A stretch of 64,000 nucleotides of DNA from Methanocorpusculum sp. (GCA_017399555.1 JAFQBW010000063.1:1-64000); one strand, 5' to 3'. Numbered from the stretch's first letter, positions 17,011 through 26,008 are shown. Notes: generated by a model not told the origin, from the sequence alone. Translations and numbers: made by a program.

Positions 17011-17508
17011 ATGATTCAGCAAATCCGCAAATACGGCGACCCGTGTCTTACGGCGGTCTGTGAGACGGTCGCGGAAATCGGCGATGAGGAGCGCCGGATT
17101 CTTGACGATATGGAAGAGACGATGCGGGAGTATCACTGCGTGGGGCTGTCCGCTCCGCAGATTGGTGTCTGCCGCCGGCTCTTTATTGTCGCGGTGGGCG
17201 GAGTGTTTATCCGCGGTGCAAACCCGGAGGTTTTGTCGGCCGGCGCACTGGCAGAGGATGTTGAGGGAAGCCCGTGTATTCCGGGAATCCAGCGCCCCAT
17301 CCGCCGCCCGAAAAAGATTCTCTGCCGCTATCTGGATGAGAGCGGGGAGACTGTCGAGTGCGAACTCAAAGGAATTGCCGCCCGTGCTTTCTGCCACGAG
17401 ATGGACCACCACGAAGGAAAGATGTTCATCGACCACCTAAAGCCGGCACAGAGAAAGCTTATCCAGAAAGAGCTGGATAAAATTGCGGCTGAGGAAAATA
17501 TCCAATAA
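17011..17508 (+). CDS. def: Peptide deformylase-like protein with altered metal-ligand motif
   Basis: This 165-residue protein has peptide deformylase motif 1 GLSAPQIG (45-52) and motif 3 HEMDHHEG (129-136), which supplies two His ligands and the catalytic Glu. Motif 2, normally EGCLS(V/I)P, reads EGSPCIP (85-91). The cysteine is thus two positions later, at Cys89, where Ser is expected. Bacterial deformylases remove formyl groups from initiator Met, but archaea do not generally formylate. The substrate is therefore unclear. It may be a divergent amidase using the same fold. Confidence 0.85.
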   Translation: MIQQIRKYGDPCLTAVCETVAEIGDEERRILDDMEETMREYHCVGLSAPQIGVCRRLFIVAVGGVFIRGANPEVLSAGALAEDVEGSPCIPGIQRPIRRPKKILCRYLDESGETVECELKGIAARAFCHEMDHHEGKMFIDHLKPAQRKLIQKELDKIAAEENIQ

Positions 17509-17723
17509 GCAATGCGATAGTATTGCGAAAGAGCGAAGGTGCGATGAGCACCGGAGCGACCACACTATAGAGAAAATATATGTTGTACATTCGCGTAGAT
17601 TCGCGTGTAAGTTCAAAAAAAAAACGCGAATCTACGCGAATAATAAAAATATATTTTTGGGATGTGCCGTCGCTCCGTCGCTTATCGCTCCTTCGCTGAT
17701 TATGCAATGCTGTCGCATTGCTT
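17507..17723. repeat. Long nested inverted repeat, element C (GC-rich stem outside, GATT module inside)
   Basis: The outer arms, about 17507-17564 and 17664-17723, pair imperfectly over about 58 bp (GCAATGCGATAGTATTGCG, then GGTGCGATGAGCACCGGAGC). The inner arms 17589-17606 and 17624-17641 are a perfect 18-bp inverted repeat of ATTCGCGTAGATTCGCGT, two 10-bp units, around a 17-nt A-rich loop. The nesting order is opposite to elements A and B. The left end overlaps the stop codon of the deformylase gene. Confidence 0.9.
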
Positions 17724-17859
17724 TATGGGGTTTTATGCAATTTAGGAGCAACGCCTTGGTTTTACTTGAAAAACACAGATGAGCATCTGTGTTTTTAAAT
17801 ATAATTCCAAACCTCCCTCATACAGCAGATTGATAAAGATAAACAGCGGAACAACTAGT
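17724..17859 (+). other. Leader region of the ferredoxin-thioredoxin reductase gene
   Basis: Together with element C this completes the 350-bp gap between the deformylase and reductase genes. It contains a 13-bp-arm palindrome (17769-17796), a TATA-like TTTTAAATATAATT at 17793-17806, and about 30 nt of probable leader. No gene is seen. Confidence 0.6.
17769..17796. promoter_or_regulatory. Near-perfect palindrome adjacent to the FTR promoter
   Basis: CACAGATG-AG-CATCTGTG extended by A/T pairs gives 13-bp arms with a 2-nt centre. It directly abuts the TATA-like sequence of the reductase gene. It could be an operator for a dimeric regulator, or an intrinsic terminator for transcription coming from the deformylase gene since a T run follows. 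Confidence 0.45.
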
Positions 17860-18156
17860 ATGACAGCACAACCAACCCGCGAAGAAATCAAAGCGAAAGC
17901 CGAGGAGATTTACCCCGGCGTCCTCCGTGTTGCCGAAGTCAAAGGCTGGGGACTGAACGAGAATAAAGACATTGCAGATTCCATCGTTGAGGGACTTGCA
18001 AGAAACGTCCTTCTCCGCGGCAAGAAATACTGTCCGTGTGTTCTGCCGTCCGGTGATGCCGAAGAGGACAAAAAATACATCTGTCCCTGCCGGAACTCGG
18101 ATAAGGATGTGGAAGAGACGGGGCACTGCCACTGTTATTTATATCTGAAAAAATAA
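17860..18156 (+). CDS. Ferredoxin-thioredoxin reductase catalytic subunit-type protein
   Basis: This 98-residue protein carries the three cysteine pairs that define the FTR catalytic subunit: YCPC, ICPC and HCHC. In the family these bind a 4Fe-4S cluster next to a redox-active disulfide and pass electrons from ferredoxin to thioredoxin-like proteins. No variable subunit is nearby, as usual in archaea. The start ATG at 17860 gives normal family length. A possible partner is the disulfide reductase at 33.9-35.1 kb, but that is speculation. Confidence 0.9.
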   Translation: MTAQPTREEIKAKAEEIYPGVLRVAEVKGWGLNENKDIADSIVEGLARNVLLRGKKYCPCVLPSGDAEEDKKYICPCRNSDKDVEETGHCHCYLYLKK

Positions 18157-18197
18157 CCACTTTCCTTTTTTCCACTGTGAAACCTGCGAACGGTAAG

Positions 18198-18206
18198 TTA
18201 TATATT
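18198..18206 (+). promoter_or_regulatory. TATA box of the binding-lipoprotein gene
   Basis: TTATATATT is centred about 28 nt before the ATG at 18230, predicting a nearly leaderless transcript. A T run at 18165-18170 just upstream probably terminates the preceding reductase transcript. Confidence 0.6.
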
Positions 18207-18229
18207 CGTAGTGTGACAATGTTTAACAG

Positions 18230-19006
18230 ATGCACAAGAAAGCACTTATGGGGATTGGTGTATCCCTTTTAGTTATCTTTGCCGTCTTAATGGCAGGATG
18301 TGTCACGACTGATGACAACGTCTATGTTGTTGGTATCGACGGTGAATACCCGCCGTACTCCTATATCAATGAGACCGGTGTCCCGGTTGGATTCGATGTT
18401 GAATCCATCCAGTGGATTGCAGAGCAGAAGGGCTTTGAAGTAGAAATCGCCCCAACCGCATGGGACGGTATCATCCCGGCACTTCTCGCAGGCAAGATTG
18501 ACATGGTCTACTCCGGTATGAGTATCACTCCGGACCGCTTAGAGAAAGTCACCTTCTCCAACCCGTACTGGGAAGTTAACCAGGGTGTTGTCGGAAAGGA
18601 AGGAACCACCGCAACTATTGCTGACTTCGAAGCAGGCAAGCTCATCATTGGTGTCCAGAGAAGCTGTTCCGCAGACCAGTGGATGCAGGACGAGTTCGGA
18701 CAGGAAAAGTACGACCAGATGGTAAAGGACGGAAAGATTAAGCTCTACGACTCCTTCCCGCAGTCCATGGTTGCACTCGAGCAGGGACTTGTTGAGTGTG
18801 TCATCTTCGACGATGTAAACATCGAGGATTACATCAAGAAGGCAGACGGCTTCCAGATGATTGGCGTAATTGAGACCGGTGAGGTTTACGCAGTCGCTAT
18901 GCGCAATGAAGACACTGACCTCCACGCACTCATCAACGAAGGTCTTGCAGAACTCATGGCCTCTGAGAAGTGGGAAGAGCTCAAAGTCAAATACATCGTT
19001 GAGTAA
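18230..19006 (+). CDS. Amino-acid ABC transporter substrate-binding lipoprotein (family 3)
   Basis: This 258-residue protein has a lipobox-like signal (LLVIFAVLMAGC, Cys24) for lipid anchoring outside the membrane. A family 3 solute-binding fold follows, with VVGIDGEYPPYSYINETG and the signature GFDVESIQWIAEQKG. The segments ALLAGKIDMVYSGMSITPDR and VGVQRSCSADQWM-like complete it. Polar amino acids are the likely ligand. No permease or ATPase gene is adjacent, and a strong terminator follows. Transport partners must therefore be elsewhere, or the protein acts as a sensor. Confidence 0.9.
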   Translation: MHKKALMGIGVSLLVIFAVLMAGCVTTDDNVYVVGIDGEYPPYSYINETGVPVGFDVESIQWIAEQKGFEVEIAPTAWDGIIPALLAGKIDMVYSGMSITPDRLEKVTFSNPYWEVNQGVVGKEGTTATIADFEAGKLIIGVQRSCSADQWMQDEFGQEKYDQMVKDGKIKLYDSFPQSMVALEQGLVECVIFDDVNIEDYIKKADGFQMIGVIETGEVYAVAMRNEDTDLHALINEGLAELMASEKWEELKVKYIVE

Positions 19007-19013
19007 ATCAATT

Positions 19014-19041
19014 AACTGCCTCTCCGGCAGTTTCTTTTTTT
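19014..19041 (+). terminator. Intrinsic-type terminator of the binding-lipoprotein gene
   Basis: AACTGCC and GGCAGTT form a 7-bp stem around TCTCC, followed by a T-rich run. It begins 8 nt after the stop codon. Confidence 0.75.
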
Positions 19042-19061
19042 CATACATCCTATAGTCTTAC

Positions 19062-19610
19062 ATGGAATGCAGTAAATGCCGAAGCGAAGCGGTTGTAACG
19101 CAGGCATATTCCGGTCTCTCTCTTTGCATGCGGCATCTGATTTCCGATATCGAGTCGAAGGCAAAAAAGGAAATCCGCAAGAAAGGCGGACTTGCCTCTG
19201 CAGAACGCATCTTCCTGAAAGGAGACGACGACTTCCGGCTGTTTGCACTGCGGATTTTTCTCAGTTCCCTCTTTCTGAAGCGGACAGATATCGTTTTTGT
19301 CGCAGACGAGGCCGAGGCGACAACGGTTTTCAGCGCGGAAACCTTAGACGATGCCGCCTGCGGACTGCTGGATGCGGTTCTGGAAGGAAGGACTGCCGAG
19401 TATCTGAACCCGCGGGACAAGCGGATAATAGCCCCGCTTTCGGTGATTCCGGCAGCAGAGGTCTTCCTCTACGCACAGGCTCACAACTGGAAAGGGGCAG
19501 GCCCGGTGGAGAGCGAAACCGCACGGTTCCTGGATGAGTTTTCCGCAAACCGCCCCGGCACAAAATATGCACTCAAAAATACTGCTGATTATCTGGAGAA
19601 TATATCATGA
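19062..19610 (+). CDS. Degenerate TtuA/Ncs6-like protein without PP-loop
   Basis: This 182-residue protein starts like TtuA/Ncs6 tRNA thiolases, with a zinc finger Cys3-Cys6...Cys22-xx-His25. It ends with their ADP-side region (PRDKRIIAPLSVIPAAEVFLYA and FLDEFSANRPGTKY). The ATP-binding SGGKDS loop is missing: the place reads KGDDDF. The C-terminal zinc finger is also absent; full-length members are about 300 residues. A catalytic thiolase role is unlikely, but a structural or regulatory remnant is possible. Its stop overlaps the nadE start (ATGA), so the two are co-translated. Confidence 0.7.
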   Translation: MECSKCRSEAVVTQAYSGLSLCMRHLISDIESKAKKEIRKKGGLASAERIFLKGDDDFRLFALRIFLSSLFLKRTDIVFVADEAEATTVFSAETLDDAACGLLDAVLEGRTAEYLNPRDKRIIAPLSVIPAAEVFLYAQAHNWKGAGPVESETARFLDEFSANRPGTKYALKNTADYLENIS

Positions 19611-20350
19611 CCATGTGTGAATGTATCGGATGCGAGATTGTGAAAATAAAAGACCATATGCGCTCGGCGGTCTGGAATGCCCGCGCGGCAGGTTTTGTCG
19701 TCGGCATCTCCGGCGGGATTGATTCTGCCGTTGCCTGTGCTCTGGCGGCAAAGGCGGTAGGGCCGGAGCGGGTGCTTGGCGTGAGCATGCCGGTCTCTTC
19801 CAACTCCCCGCAGGACGCCGCAGATGCAAAAGCGCTCTGCGATGCGTTCGGCGTGCGGCTGATAACCGTTCCCTTAGGGGATGTGCAGGAGGCGTTCCTC
19901 GCCAAAGAGCACATTACGGGAACGCCGCTTCTTGCAGGCAACATCGCATCGCGGCTTCGGATGACCGCACTCTACAATATTGCCGCGGCAAACAGGTATC
20001 TGGTCTGCGGAACGTCGAATAAGACCGAGTACTTAATCGGCTACTCCACCAAATGGGGTGACGGAGCGGCAGATGTCCAGCCGCTTCTCCATCTCTACAA
20101 AAAGGATGTCTATGCACTGGCAGAGGAGCTTGGAATCCCGCAGGAGATTATCGACAAAGCACCAAGCGCCGGATTCTTTGAGGGGCAGACGGATGAGGCG
20201 GATATTGGACTTTCCTATGCGGAGCTGGATTCGGCGCTCTGGAATCTGGAGCTGAATGAGTTTGTGCCGCAGAATGCGGTGGAAGAGAAGGTGCTCGCGC
20301 TTGTTCTCAAGAGCGAGCATAAAAGAAAGCCGCCGGTGTTTTTACCGTAA
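19607..20350 (+). CDS. nadE: NAD+ synthetase, ammonia-dependent
   Basis: This 247-residue protein amidates nicotinic acid adenine dinucleotide to NAD+ using ATP and ammonia. The PP-loop is GISGGIDSAVACALA. Downstream lie SRLRMTALYNIAAAN, GTSNKTEYLIGYSTKWGDGA and APSAGFFEGQTDE, all typical of NadE. There is no glutaminase domain, so ammonia is the nitrogen donor. It overlaps the TtuA-like gene by 4 nt and ends 2 nt before the convergent YgiQ gene. Confidence 0.95.
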   Translation: MTMCECIGCEIVKIKDHMRSAVWNARAAGFVVGISGGIDSAVACALAAKAVGPERVLGVSMPVSSNSPQDAADAKALCDAFGVRLITVPLGDVQEAFLAKEHITGTPLLAGNIASRLRMTALYNIAAANRYLVCGTSNKTEYLIGYSTKWGDGAADVQPLLHLYKKDVYALAEELGIPQEIIDKAPSAGFFEGQTDEADIGLSYAELDSALWNLELNEFVPQNAVEEKVLALVLKSEHKRKPPVFLP

Positions 20351-20352
20351 AA

Positions 20353-22167
20353 TCAGCGGCGCTTCGGCGGACGTGCCGGAATTCCTTTGTTCGGCACTAA
20401 GTCCCCGATTAAGTCCCGCCGTCCTGCTTTCAGCAGACCGGAGACGACGAGGTCATACTGTTTCGGGTCTTTCCACTGCAGAACGGCCCGCTGGATTCTT
20501 TTTTCTCCGCCGGTCGGGACATATACCCGCTTTCCGGTGAACGGATGCAGACCGGTGTAGTACATGGCTGTGGAAAGTGTCATGGGAGACGGAGTGAAGT
20601 CCTGCACCTGCTCGGTGTACATGTTGTGCTCCCGAAGGTAGAGCGCGAGTTTTACCATGTCTTCGATTCTGCATCCGGGGTGTGAGGACATTAAGTACGG
20701 CACTAAGTACTGCCGTTTCTGTTTTCCTTCCTGCAGTTTTTCAAACCGGCGGCGGAAGCGCTCAAAGACGGCTTCTCCGGGTTTGTTCATCATCTGGGTT
20801 ACGCGGTCAGAGATATGCTCCGGGGCTACTTTCATGTGACCGGAGATGTGGGATTCGCTGATGGTTTTGAGGTAGGCGTCGCCTTCGGCGTTTTCGGGAA
20901 TCAGGTCATAGCGGATGCCGGAGCTGATGAAGACGTGTTTGACTTTGGGGATTTTTTGGATTTCGGAAAGCAGGGCAAGCTGGCGTGCGGTGCCGTCCTG
21001 CAAGGAAGGGCATCCTATGCAGGATTTGTTTTTGCAGGCACCGTGTTTTTCCCATTTGGGGCAGTGTGCGCCGTACATGTTGGCAGAGGGACCGCCGACA
21101 TCGGAGATGGTGCCTCTGAATTCCGGCATTTTTGCCATGCGTTTTGCTTCGCGGAGGATGGATTCTTCGCTGCGGGAGACAATCTGTTTTCCCTGGTGGT
21201 GGGTGATGGAGCAGAATGAGCAGGCGCCAAAGCACCCTCTGTGGGTGATTATGGAGAACTGGATGGGAGCAAGGGCAGGGATTGTTTCTTTGACTGCGGG
21301 GTGCTGTCTGCGGGCGAAGGGGAGTTCATAAATCCGGTCCATCTCTTCGGTGCTGAGGGGAACTGCGGGTGGATTCTGGACGATTACGGTTTTCGGGTGC
21401 GGCTGGATGATGATGCCGTCTGCATCACTGAAAGTTTTCCAGGCGGCGGCGAAGTCGGGTTTTTCGGAGACGAGCGGGTATGCCGGAAGCTGTGTTCCTT
21501 TGATGTCGGATTTGCGGTATTCGCCGACGCTCATGGTGTAGCAGGTGCCGCGGACATCACGGATTTCGTTTGCCGGAACACCAGAGGCCATGCGGTGGGC
21601 GATTTCGCAGATTGCCCGTTCACCCATGCCGTAGACAAGAAGCGTTGCCGGCGCGTCGGCTAAGATTCCCTGCCTGACGCTGTCGCTCCAGTAGTCATAG
21701 TGGGCGAACCGCCGAAGGCTTGCCTCAACGCCGCCGATGATAATCGGGACGTCCGGATAGAGGCGGTGGAGCATGTTGGTGTAGACGATGGTGGTCCTGT
21801 CCGGGCGGGTAAGCTTTCCTCCGGGGGAGTATGCGTCGTCACGCCGCTTTCGAAGCGCCGGCGTGTAGGCGTTAATCATGGGGTCGACTGCTCCGGGAAC
21901 AACGGCGAAGAAGAGGTTTGGTTTGCCGAACTCAGCAAAGCTTTTGCCGGAGCGGTCTTTCCAGTCCGGCTGGCTGATGACGGCAACGCTGTATCCTGCT
22001 TCTATTAAGGTTCGTCCAAGCAGGGCGGTTGGAAAAGACGGGTGGTCTACGTAGGCGTCTGCGGAGACCAGGATGATATCAGGGTTTTTGTTCCAGAGTT
22101 TCTTCGCTTCGGCTTGCTGTATGGGGAGGTATTTGGGCTGGGGAAGCGGAGGTCTGGCGGTAAACAT
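20353..22167 (-). CDS. YgiQ-family radical SAM protein
   Basis: This 604-residue protein matches the YgiQ/UPF0313 family. It has an N-terminal B12-binding-like region (IILVSADAYVDHPSF, IIGGVEASLRRFAHYDYWSD) and a radical SAM core with CxxxCxxC in HRGCFGACSFCSITHHQG. A cysteine-rich insert, CKNKSCIGCPSLQDG, and the proline-rich C-terminus PARPPKRR are also present. The reaction is unknown. I take the ATG at 22167; an in-frame ATG 60 nt upstream gives a less family-like extension. It is convergent with nadE. Confidence 0.88.
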   Translation of the reverse strand: MFTARPPLPQPKYLPIQQAEAKKLWNKNPDIILVSADAYVDHPSFPTALLGRTLIEAGYSVAVISQPDWKDRSGKSFAEFGKPNLFFAVVPGAVDPMINAYTPALRKRRDDAYSPGGKLTRPDRTTIVYTNMLHRLYPDVPIIIGGVEASLRRFAHYDYWSDSVRQGILADAPATLLVYGMGERAICEIAHRMASGVPANEIRDVRGTCYTMSVGEYRKSDIKGTQLPAYPLVSEKPDFAAAWKTFSDADGIIIQPHPKTVIVQNPPAVPLSTEEMDRIYELPFARRQHPAVKETIPALAPIQFSIITHRGCFGACSFCSITHHQGKQIVSRSEESILREAKRMAKMPEFRGTISDVGGPSANMYGAHCPKWEKHGACKNKSCIGCPSLQDGTARQLALLSEIQKIPKVKHVFISSGIRYDLIPENAEGDAYLKTISESHISGHMKVAPEHISDRVTQMMNKPGEAVFERFRRRFEKLQEGKQKRQYLVPYLMSSHPGCRIEDMVKLALYLREHNMYTEQVQDFTPSPMTLSTAMYYTGLHPFTGKRVYVPTGGEKRIQRAVLQWKDPKQYDLVVSGLLKAGRRDLIGDLVPNKGIPARPPKRR

Positions 22168-22236
22168 GATTATTGTATTTGCGGGGAGGAGGGATAAGGT
22201 ATTGGATGAGGCCTGAACGTCTTTCACGGTTATTTG

Positions 22237-22303
22237 CCTGAGTGTGTTGGGGCTTTTTTCCTACACACCTGGTACAGCAACCCAACAAAAACTAAACAAA
22301 AAA
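22237..22303 (-). terminator. T-rich terminator region after the riboflavin kinase gene
   Basis: On the minus strand a seven-T run (CTCTTTTTTTG) follows the stop at 22314 within 20 nt. A further GTGTGT...ACACAC stem with intervening A-rich loop lies at 22237-22268. These separate the riboflavin kinase gene from the YgiQ gene. Confidence 0.5.
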
Positions 22304-22313
22304 AGAGATAAAT

Positions 22314-22976
22314 TCAGGAGATAACAATCTCCACCGCAGAGCCGTCTTCCGCATTCAGTGCCTCACGGAGCCGCTCGCCGGAAATCAGCTCAACAATCTC
22401 GGACGGGTGGTGCGTTCGAAGAGGGGCGACGATTGCACACGGGATGCCGCCAATCGTACACTTCAGACAGCGGACTGCACCGAACTGGCGGTGTTCATCC
22501 GTAAAGCCTGGGATAATCTGCCATTCCAGAGACTCCAGGCGGTTTCGAATCTGCATGCTCTGCGGATTCAGCTTCACATTCAGCGTTCCCGGATACGGAG
22601 TAAATCCGCAGATCTCCTGAATCTTATCCGAGTAGATGGACATATAGTATCTTCCCTCGCCCACACCGGAAACCACAACTCCCTGCATCGAATAGAGTTC
22701 TGATGAAGTGTCGAAAATCTTGCAGTACTCCGCAAACTCACGCCGCAGATGCTCTTCGCCTTCTGCCGTAATCAGCACATGCTGACCGCTCGACTCCGCT
22801 GTTCTTGTCACCATCTTTAAGCGCTCCAGAGACAGGAGTCTGCGCGAGGCAGTCTGCTGACTGATTCCAAGCATTTCCCCCAATGCCTGCGTAGAAATCC
22901 GAACCGGACCCTTAATCCCGCCAAGGGAAGCGAGTTTGCGCAGACAGAGCGTATCTTCCGCATCAATATTGGTCAT
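22314..22976 (-). CDS. ribK: CTP-dependent riboflavin kinase with N-terminal winged helix
   Basis: This 220-residue protein joins an N-terminal winged helix (ISTQALGEMLGISQQTASRR) to the archaeal CTP-dependent riboflavin kinase domain. That domain shows GVVVSGVGEGRYYMSIY, CGFTPYPGTLNVKL and a C-terminal ERLREALNAEDG. The enzyme makes FMN. The fused form in archaea is known as RbkR, which also represses riboflavin genes. The ATG at 22976 is about 26 nt downstream of a TATATAT box, so the transcript is likely leaderless. Confidence 0.92.
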   Translation of the reverse strand: MTNIDAEDTLCLRKLASLGGIKGPVRISTQALGEMLGISQQTASRRLLSLERLKMVTRTAESSGQHVLITAEGEEHLRREFAEYCKIFDTSSELYSMQGVVVSGVGEGRYYMSIYSDKIQEICGFTPYPGTLNVKLNPQSMQIRNRLESLEWQIIPGFTDEHRQFGAVRCLKCTIGGIPCAIVAPLRTHHPSEIVELISGERLREALNAEDGSAVEIVIS

Positions 22977-22998
22977 TGTTCCAATATTAGAGCGCTTC

Positions 22999-23007
22999 CT
23001 ATATATG
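22999..23007 (-). promoter_or_regulatory. TATA box of ribK
   Basis: On the minus strand CATATATAG is centred about 26 nt upstream of the ribK ATG. Confidence 0.55.
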
Positions 23008-23087
23008 AGTTCACATTAGATTCGATTCGGCAATTTACGAAGTCGACGACCAGCCTTTTATGCAAGTAACGAAAAACTATATACTGT

Positions 23088-23798
23088 ATGAAGCCGGGAC
23101 TGCGTCAGCAGCTTGCCGAAAAGATGGCAGGCGAAATCACTCTCTCAGACTCGCCGGGAAAGGCACTGAAAAAATGGCGGACAAGCTTCCAGATTCCCCC
23201 CAGTGCACTTGCCGAATACCTCGGAGTATCGCCTTCTGTAATCAGCGACTACGAAAGCGGAAGAAGAAAAAGTCCGGGAACCGGTGTTGTCGGAAAAATC
23301 GTTGACAGCATCTTGGATATTGACGAAGAAAACGGCGGGAAGTTCATCAAAAAATATGGAAAACTCCTGTTCTCCAACTATGACGACGAGGTCATCTATG
23401 ATATTCATGACTTCGCCGCATCAGTTCCCATCACGGAGCTTTCGGAAATATTAGAGTGCGAGACAATCTGCGGAGAGACCAGCGCTCAGATTTTCGGATA
23501 CACCGTTGTCAACAGCTTAAATGCGATTATTAATCTCTCGCCCAGTGAGTTCAACCGCATTTACGGCTGGAGTACTGAGAGGGCACTGATATTTACGGAT
23601 GTCTCGTCTGGAAAATCCCCAATGATTGCCATTCGGGTAACGCCGTTTAAACCTCCGTATGTAATTCTGCAAGGGATTACTCCTGATAAAGTTCACCCGC
23701 TCGTCAAACTCCTGGCCGAGAAAGATCATATCACTATCCTCTGCACTGCGTTAAGCGTGCAGGAGATTATTACCAGACTGAGGAAAGCAAAATGGTAG
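23088..23798 (+). CDS. XRE-type transcriptional regulator of the mevalonate-gene cluster
   Basis: This 236-residue protein has a helix-turn-helix near residues 35-65 ([20 protein letters not shown] then ESGRRKSPG) and a larger C-terminal ligand-binding-like domain. It resembles the archaeal COG1709 predicted regulators. Its end overlaps the HMG-CoA synthase start by 7 nt. This coupling suggests it controls or monitors the HMGS-thiolase-DUF35 operon that follows, perhaps by sensing an acyl-CoA or isoprenoid. The ligand is unknown. Confidence 0.85.
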   Translation: MKPGLRQQLAEKMAGEITLSDSPGKALKKWRTSFQIPPSALAEYLGVSPSVISDYESGRRKSPGTGVVGKIVDSILDIDEENGGKFIKKYGKLLFSNYDDEVIYDIHDFAASVPITELSEILECETICGETSAQIFGYTVVNSLNAIINLSPSEFNRIYGWSTERALIFTDVSSGKSPMIAIRVTPFKPPYVILQGITPDKVHPLVKLLAEKDHITILCTALSVQEIITRLRKAKW

Positions 23799-24835
23799 GT
23801 ATCATAACCTACGGGGCATACATTCCCCGTTATCGAATAAAAGTAGAGGAGATTGCCCGCGTGTGGGGAGCCAACGCGGCAGAAATTTCCGGCGGCCTTG
23901 GTGTTTTTGAAAAGGCCGTCCCGGACTATGATGAAAACACAGCAACCTTTGCCGTCGAGGCAGCACGTGCGGCTCTTGCACGCCGCAGCGTTGATGTTTC
24001 GGAGATTCGCGCAGTCTATGTCGGCTCCGAGTCGCATCCGTATGCGGTAAAGCCGACCGCGGTTACCGTAGGCGAAGCAATCGGCGCCACCCCGGTGATG
24101 ACTGCGGCAGACTATGAGTTTGCCTGCAAGGCAGGAACAGCGGCAATCCAGACCTCTATGGGCCTTGTTGCATCCGGTATGATGAAGTACGCGGTTGCGG
24201 TTGGCGCAGACACTGCACAGGGAGCTCCGGGAGATGCCCTCGAATATACGGCCGCCGCCGGAGGTGCCGCCTATGTTATCGGAAATGATGACCCGATTGC
24301 GGAGATTAACGAGACCTGTTCGTTTACGAGCGATACGCCTGACTTCTGGCGCCGCGAAGGAGAGGACTATCCGCGGCACGGCGGAAGGTTCTCCGGAGAG
24401 CCGGGATATTTCAAGCATGTGGAATCAGCCGCAAAGATGATGATGGAGCGCCGCGGCACTCGTCCTTCGGACTATGATTATGCGGTGTTCCACCAGCCGA
24501 ATGCAAAGTTCCCGCAGAAGGCGGCAAAGAGTCTCGGTTTTACTGCCGAGCAGATTAAGCCGGGACTTCTTGTGCCGCGCCTTGGAAATACGTACAGCGG
24601 TGCGGTGCCGTTAGGTCTTGCGGCGGTTCTGGATATCGCAAAACCGGGAGACCGGATTTTTGTCACGAGCTACGGAAGCGGTGCAGGTTCTGATTCCTTC
24701 GATATTACGGTAACGGAGGCAATTCTCGATAAGATTGACCGTTCCCGTGCTCCGTCTGTTGAGTCGATGCTGAATAAGAAGAAGTATCTTGACTATGCGG
24801 TGTATGCACGCCACAAGGGAAAGATTAAGGTGTGA
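23792..24835 (+). CDS. Hydroxymethylglutaryl-CoA synthase (archaeal type)
   Basis: This 347-residue thiolase-fold enzyme condenses acetoacetyl-CoA with acetyl-CoA to HMG-CoA, the second committed step toward archaeal lipids. The catalytic Cys112 is in [13 protein letters not shown], Glu80 in VGSES, and the His in [12 protein letters not shown]. It is followed by thiolase and DUF35 genes. Studies of archaeal homologues show these three form one complex that channels acetoacetyl-CoA. Start ATG overlaps the regulator gene. Confidence 0.95.
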   Translation: MVGIITYGAYIPRYRIKVEEIARVWGANAAEISGGLGVFEKAVPDYDENTATFAVEAARAALARRSVDVSEIRAVYVGSESHPYAVKPTAVTVGEAIGATPVMTAADYEFACKAGTAAIQTSMGLVASGMMKYAVAVGADTAQGAPGDALEYTAAAGGAAYVIGNDDPIAEINETCSFTSDTPDFWRREGEDYPRHGGRFSGEPGYFKHVESAAKMMMERRGTRPSDYDYAVFHQPNAKFPQKAAKSLGFTAEQIKPGLLVPRLGNTYSGAVPLGLAAVLDIAKPGDRIFVTSYGSGAGSDSFDITVTEAILDKIDRSRAPSVESMLNKKKYLDYAVYARHKGKIKV

Positions 24836-24841
24836 GGGAAA

Positions 24842-26008
24842 ATGGTAGAAGTAGCAGTTATTGGCGCCGGAATGACGAAGTTCGGCGAACGCTGGGATGC
24901 ATCGCTTCGTGATCTCTGTACGGAGGCAGGTGTTTCCGCGCTTGAGGATGCGAATGTTTCCGGCGAGCAGATTGACGCGCTGTTTGTCGGTTCGATGTCT
25001 GCGGGACGCTTTATCGGACAGGAGCACGTGGGTGCACTGGTTGCAGACTACGTAGGGCTTGGCGGAGATTTACACACGCCGGCAACCCGCGTGGAGGCCG
25101 CCTGTGCATCAGGAGGTCTTGCGTTCCGCCAGGCGGTTGCCGCGGTGGCTTCGGGTATGTCTGATATTGTAATCGCCGCAGGTGTTGAGAAGATGACGGA
25201 TGTGGGTGACGCAACGGATGTCTTAGCAGGCGCTGCGGACCGCGAGTGGGAGAGTTTTGCCGGTGCGACTTTCCCTGGTCTCTATGCGATGATTGCCTGT
25301 GATTACATGAATAAGTACGGGTTAACCCGCGAGGAACTGGCACAGGTTGCGGTAAAGAACCACTACCACGGGGCACGGAATCCGTATGCCCATTTCCAGA
25401 ATGAGATTTCGCAGTCTACGGTGATGAACTCGACGATGGTTGCATCTCCACTGCGGCTCTTTGACTGTTCTCCGGTTTCCGACGGAGCAGCAGCGGTTGT
25501 TGTCTGTTCGCTGGAGAAGGCACGCGAGTTTACAGACACGCCGATTACGGTCCTCGCGTCCGCTCAGGCAGGAGATACGATTGCACTCCATGACAGACCG
25601 GACTTTTCGACGATGGGGGCCACCGTTGCCGCAGGCCGCAAGGCTTTCGCTCAGGCGAAGATTGAGCACAAGGATGTGGATTTCGTGGAGGTTCATGACT
25701 GTTTCACGATTGCAGAGCTGTGTGCGATTGAGGATTTAGGGTTTGTTCCGAAGGGAACGGCAGGTAAGTTTACGGCGGAAGGCGAGACGCAGATTGGCGG
25801 TAAGCTTCCGGTAAATACGTCCGGCGGTCTGAAGGCCTGCGGACATCCGGTTGGAGCAACCGGTATCAAGCAGGTCTGGGAGGTTGTCCAGCAGCTGAGA
25901 GGCGAGGCAGGACGCCGTCAGGTTGACGGAGCAGAGATTGGTATGACGCAGAATGTGGGAGGAACCGGTGCTACGGTTGTGAGCCACATTTTCCGGAGGG
26001 CATGCTGA
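24842..26008 (+). CDS. Acetoacetyl-CoA thiolase (archaeal HMGS-partner type)
   Basis: This 388-residue thiolase makes acetoacetyl-CoA from two acetyl-CoA. The nucleophile is Cys88 in [16 protein letters not shown]. The second active-site part is [17 protein letters not shown]. It lies 6 nt after HMGS and overlaps the DUF35 gene (TGATG). This gene order matches the known three-protein thiolase/HMGS complex, in which DUF35 bridges the two enzymes. Confidence 0.94.
   Translation: MVEVAVIGAGMTKFGERWDASLRDLCTEAGVSALEDANVSGEQIDALFVGSMSAGRFIGQEHVGALVADYVGLGGDLHTPATRVEAACASGGLAFRQAVAAVASGMSDIVIAAGVEKMTDVGDATDVLAGAADREWESFAGATFPGLYAMIACDYMNKYGLTREELAQVAVKNHYHGARNPYAHFQNEISQSTVMNSTMVASPLRLFDCSPVSDGAAAVVVCSLEKAREFTDTPITVLASAQAGDTIALHDRPDFSTMGATVAAGRKAFAQAKIEHKDVDFVEVHDCFTIAELCAIEDLGFVPKGTAGKFTAEGETQIGGKLPVNTSGGLKACGHPVGATGIKQVWEVVQQLRGEAGRRQVDGAEIGMTQNVGGTGATVVSHIFRRAC

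Noticed and set aside
19062-19610. Frameshifted pseudogene of a full-length TtuA
   Set aside because: I looked for a PP-loop in alternative frames of this gene and saw none. The frame is open and coupled to nadE, so it is treated as a shortened intact gene.
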